Of a stretch of 14,248 nt of DNA, positions 12,405 to 14,248 are shown in pieces. Each line of letters opens with the position of its first letter. Position 1 is the first letter of the stretch. Source of the DNA: DAOTZS01 sp034434335 (GTDB lineage: Bacteria > Chloroflexota > Anaerolineae > CG2-30-64-16); the NCBI GenBank assembly GCA_034434335.1, contig DAOTZS010000231.1:1-14248 (forward strand), read 5' to 3'. The position numbers were made by a program, and so were the translations under genes. The notes under the pieces were generated by a model, which ran no database searches, had not been told where the DNA came from, and saw nothing but the letters and a program-made list of their open reading frames with translations.

Positions 12405-13622
12405 CTATTCCACCCGGGTGATGACCCCCTGTTCGACTTGCAGCCTCCGTGCCCGGGCCAACAGTTCCGGGCTGAAGTCGCCCCAGTCAGTAGTGGTCAC
12501 CAACGCCTGCTCGACATTGGCCAGCGCCTCTACCAACGCCTGCCGGCGCCGTGCGTCCAGCTCTGACATGACGTCGTCCAACAATAACAATGGGCTTTCG
12601 CCGGTCAGGTCTTGCATCATCTGGACCTCGGCCAGCTTTAGCGCCAGCGCGGCCGTGCGCTGCTGGCCACGTGAGCCGAAGGCACGCAGGTCGCGGTCAT
12701 CCACAGTGAATTGCATGTCGTCGCGGTGGGGGCCGAGCAGCGTTGTCCCGGCGGCTATCTCGCGAGGTTGCAGGTCCCGCAGTTGTGTCAGGAAATGCTC
12801 GCGCAGGGATTGCTGAGCAGTTTCTCCGCCAATCAGTAACGGCGGCTGAGAAATGTCCACACCTGACCTTTCCTGACTTCGGGGAAGCACAGCCAGCAGA
12901 CTGGGCAGATAGACCAGGTGCAGACGTTCATCGCCGGCGGTCAGGGCTGCATGGTGCTCGGCAGCCAGACGATCCAGGTGGCTGATTGCCCGGCTACGAT
13001 GCCAGATGAGCAGGCTGCCATGTTCGGCCAGCCGTTCATTCCAGAAGGTCAGTTGGCCGGGGTCGCCACCGTAGTCTCGCAGCCGCCTGAGCAGTGCGTT
13101 GCGCTGGTTGAGCACCCGATTATAGTCTGCCAGGGCACGGCAATAATCGGCTGCCACCTGGCAGAGGGCGATGTCTAGATAGCGCCGGCGTTCGGCCGGC
13201 GCGCCGGTCACCAGGCTGATGTCCTCCGGCAGGAAAAGTACCACCCGCAGCCGCCCCACCAGGTCGAGAGCTCGCTTAGCCATGCCGTTGATACGCACTT
13301 GCTTGCGTACTCCTGCCCCGCTGCCGACCCCATTGCTGACCAGCTCCAGTACCAGTTCCAGCTTCGTGGTAGCGCGACCCGTGCCGACTTCTCCTTCCAG
13401 GCGCGCATAAGGCAAAGGGCCAGCCAACGCCAGCCAGTTGATCAGGTCCCTTTCGGCGGCCGCGCGCGGAGAGCGGCCGGTAGCGAGCAGGTGGATGGCC
13501 TCGAGAAGATTGGTCTTGCCCTGGGCGTTGGCTCCCTGGAGTATCGTCAGCCGGTCGGGCAGGCTCAGTTCCAGCCGGGTGTAGTTACGGAAGTTGGTGA
13601 GGGAGAGATGATGAAGATGCAC
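12405..13622 (-). CDS. recF: DNA replication and repair protein RecF
   Basis: A 405-residue SMC-like ATPase that loads RecA at gaps via RecOR. MHLHHLSLTNFRNY (1-14) is the classic N-terminus. Walker A is GANAQGKT (30-37). FLPEDISLVTGAPAERRRYLD (130-150) and GPHRDDM (297-303) are family blocks. The ABC signature is SRGQQRT (317-323) and Walker B with D-loop is LLLLDDVMSELD (345-356). All catalytic motifs are intact and length is slightly above the usual 360-380 because of extra residues around 90-106 and 245-265. The start is GTG at 13622, fixed by the N-terminal motif; the upstream ribosome site is poor. It is not beside dnaA/dnaN here, unlike in many bacteria. Confidence 0.97.
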   Translation of the reverse strand: MHLHHLSLTNFRNYTRLELSLPDRLTILQGANAQGKTNLLEAIHLLATGRSPRAAAERDLINWLALAGPLPYARLEGEVGTGRATTKLELVLELVSNGVGSGAGVRKQVRINGMAKRALDLVGRLRVVLFLPEDISLVTGAPAERRRYLDIALCQVAADYCRALADYNRVLNQRNALLRRLRDYGGDPGQLTFWNERLAEHGSLLIWHRSRAISHLDRLAAEHHAALTAGDERLHLVYLPSLLAVLPRSQERSGVDISQPPLLIGGETAQQSLREHFLTQLRDLQPREIAAGTTLLGPHRDDMQFTVDDRDLRAFGSRGQQRTAALALKLAEVQMMQDLTGESPLLLLDDVMSELDARRRQALVEALANVEQALVTTTDWGDFSPELLARARRLQVEQGVITRVE

Positions 13623-13774
13623 ACCCGCGTCTCATGCAGGGTTGTGTAGCCGTTGTCCTGAAAGGCAGCAGTGTATCGAGGAAGAGCGCGAACCGATAAG
13701 TTGCACTGTTCGCGCCAGCGGCATAGCTGCGGCAAAATCAGTGATGGCTTTTATCTGTCCCAACTCGCGAATGC

Positions 13775-14134
13775 TCATTTTCCCCATTGTTTCGGCGTGT
13801 AGCATTTTTGCACGCCCACGGCGCGCAACAGCCATGACTTCATCTTTTCTCCAGGATAGAGAACACATATAGTTTTCCATTCTGGATAGAAAAGGTCTTC
13901 TGGCAATCCTTGCTCTCTCCACTCTGTTTGAACTTCGGAAAACTCATTGTCAGATAAGGTGAGTATCCAACAGCAGGTATCGTCATGATGATCAAACTTG
14001 GCCACAATGCCAGGTTGGGGTACAGGCTTATCATCCAACAGCAAGCAGAACAATTCATCGGTTGTTGAATTCTCAAAAAGCCATTGTAACAGTTCGGCGA
14101 CAAGAGCTTCTTTTTCCTGAAGATTCTTCGGCAA
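13775..14134 (-). CDS. Hypothetical protein, possibly 5'-partial at window edge
   Basis: I do not recognise this 119-residue acidic protein. It has a helical N-terminus (LQEKEALVAELLQWLFE), two cysteines in a DDTCCWILTL strand, and a basic C-terminus (EKMKSWLLRAVGVQKCYTPKQWGK). The TTG start at 14134 was chosen because AAAGGAG lies 7 nt upstream. However, the frame stays open to 14248 and reads CDYFYARIIAPITKQVRPLE, so the true start may be outside the window. The DNA is visibly AT-richer than its neighbours and uses more A/T-ending codons, which hints at horizontal acquisition. Short proteins with an RPL..E..L..LL-type start are common unassigned families; no function is proposed. Confidence 0.55.
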   Translation of the reverse strand: MPKNLQEKEALVAELLQWLFENSTTDELFCLLLDDKPVPQPGIVAKFDHHDDTCCWILTLSDNEFSEVQTEWREQGLPEDLFYPEWKTICVLYPGEKMKSWLLRAVGVQKCYTPKQWGK

Positions 14135-14248
14135 AGGACCGCTCCTTTCCAGTGGTCTAACCTGCTTCGTTATTGGCGCAATGATCCTTGCGTAGAAATA
14201 ATCGCACCAGCGAGCAACAGCCGTTGCTGTGACTGTTACGGCTTTTCG

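Noticed and set aside
13632..13778. Small 48-residue frame (MSIRELGQIKAITDF...) overlapping the hypothetical gene's stop as ATGA
   Set aside because: The coupling geometry is attractive, but the ribosome site is weak, the C-terminus looks random and no family is recognisable.

Overview
The window is a GC-rich bacterial chromosome segment. Gene content and style suggest a member of the Chloroflexota, but this is an inference from gene neighbourhoods and the many GC-rich hairpin repeats; no rRNA or other phylogenetic marker is present. It holds 12 confident protein genes, one poorly resolved hypothetical gene at the right edge, and an unusual amount of repeat DNA.

Layout, left to right. (1) 1-2877, minus strand: an exopolysaccharide-type operon read from a promoter near 2850. 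It encodes a Wzz-like chain-length protein, then a coiled-coil protein with seven tandem heptads and a PD-(D/E)XK nuclease-like C-terminus, then a CpsD/Wze-type ATPase whose P-loop is broken. Two copies of a small palindrome-rich element lie in this operon, one in the leader and one between wzz and the next gene. Each has GTAACTATTC-type inverted ends and a perfect 8-bp target duplication. They are non-autonomous mobile elements (MITEs), plausibly moved by an IS66-type transposase. (2) 2961-4087, minus: two tandem Hsp20 chaperone genes ending in a strong terminator. (3) 4222-6394, plus: obgE and nadD, overlapping by 11 bp, behind a consensus-like promoter and a leader with three REP-like hairpins. 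(4) 6449-9750, minus: a tight potassium-transport operon of a KimA-type K+ importer followed by two RCK (TrkA-like) proteins with gaps of 7 and 1 nt. (5) 9751-10866: over 1 kb without a gene, filled with hairpin repeats, a stretch bounded by imperfect inverted repeats, and a run of hairpins of unknown nature. (6) 10867-12368, plus: a TetR-type regulator with a textbook terminator, then rsmG, whose promoter lies so close to its ATG that the mRNA is probably leaderless. (7) 12405-14248, minus: recF (GTG start) and a visibly AT-richer hypothetical gene that reads open to the window edge.

Working together: Wzz and the CpsD-like protein form the usual polymer-length control pair, here with an apparently inactive ATPase and an extra nuclease-like partner. 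The KimA-type carrier and two RCK proteins look like one regulated potassium uptake unit, an arrangement also known from mycobacteria (permease next to ceoB/ceoC). ObgE, NadD, RsmG and RecF are housekeeping genes for ribosome assembly, NAD synthesis, 16S rRNA methylation and recombination.

The best candidates for something new are the MITE family with its reconstructable insertion site, the Wzz / heptad-nuclease / pseudo-ATPase operon, and the unexplained hairpin run at 10439-10600.
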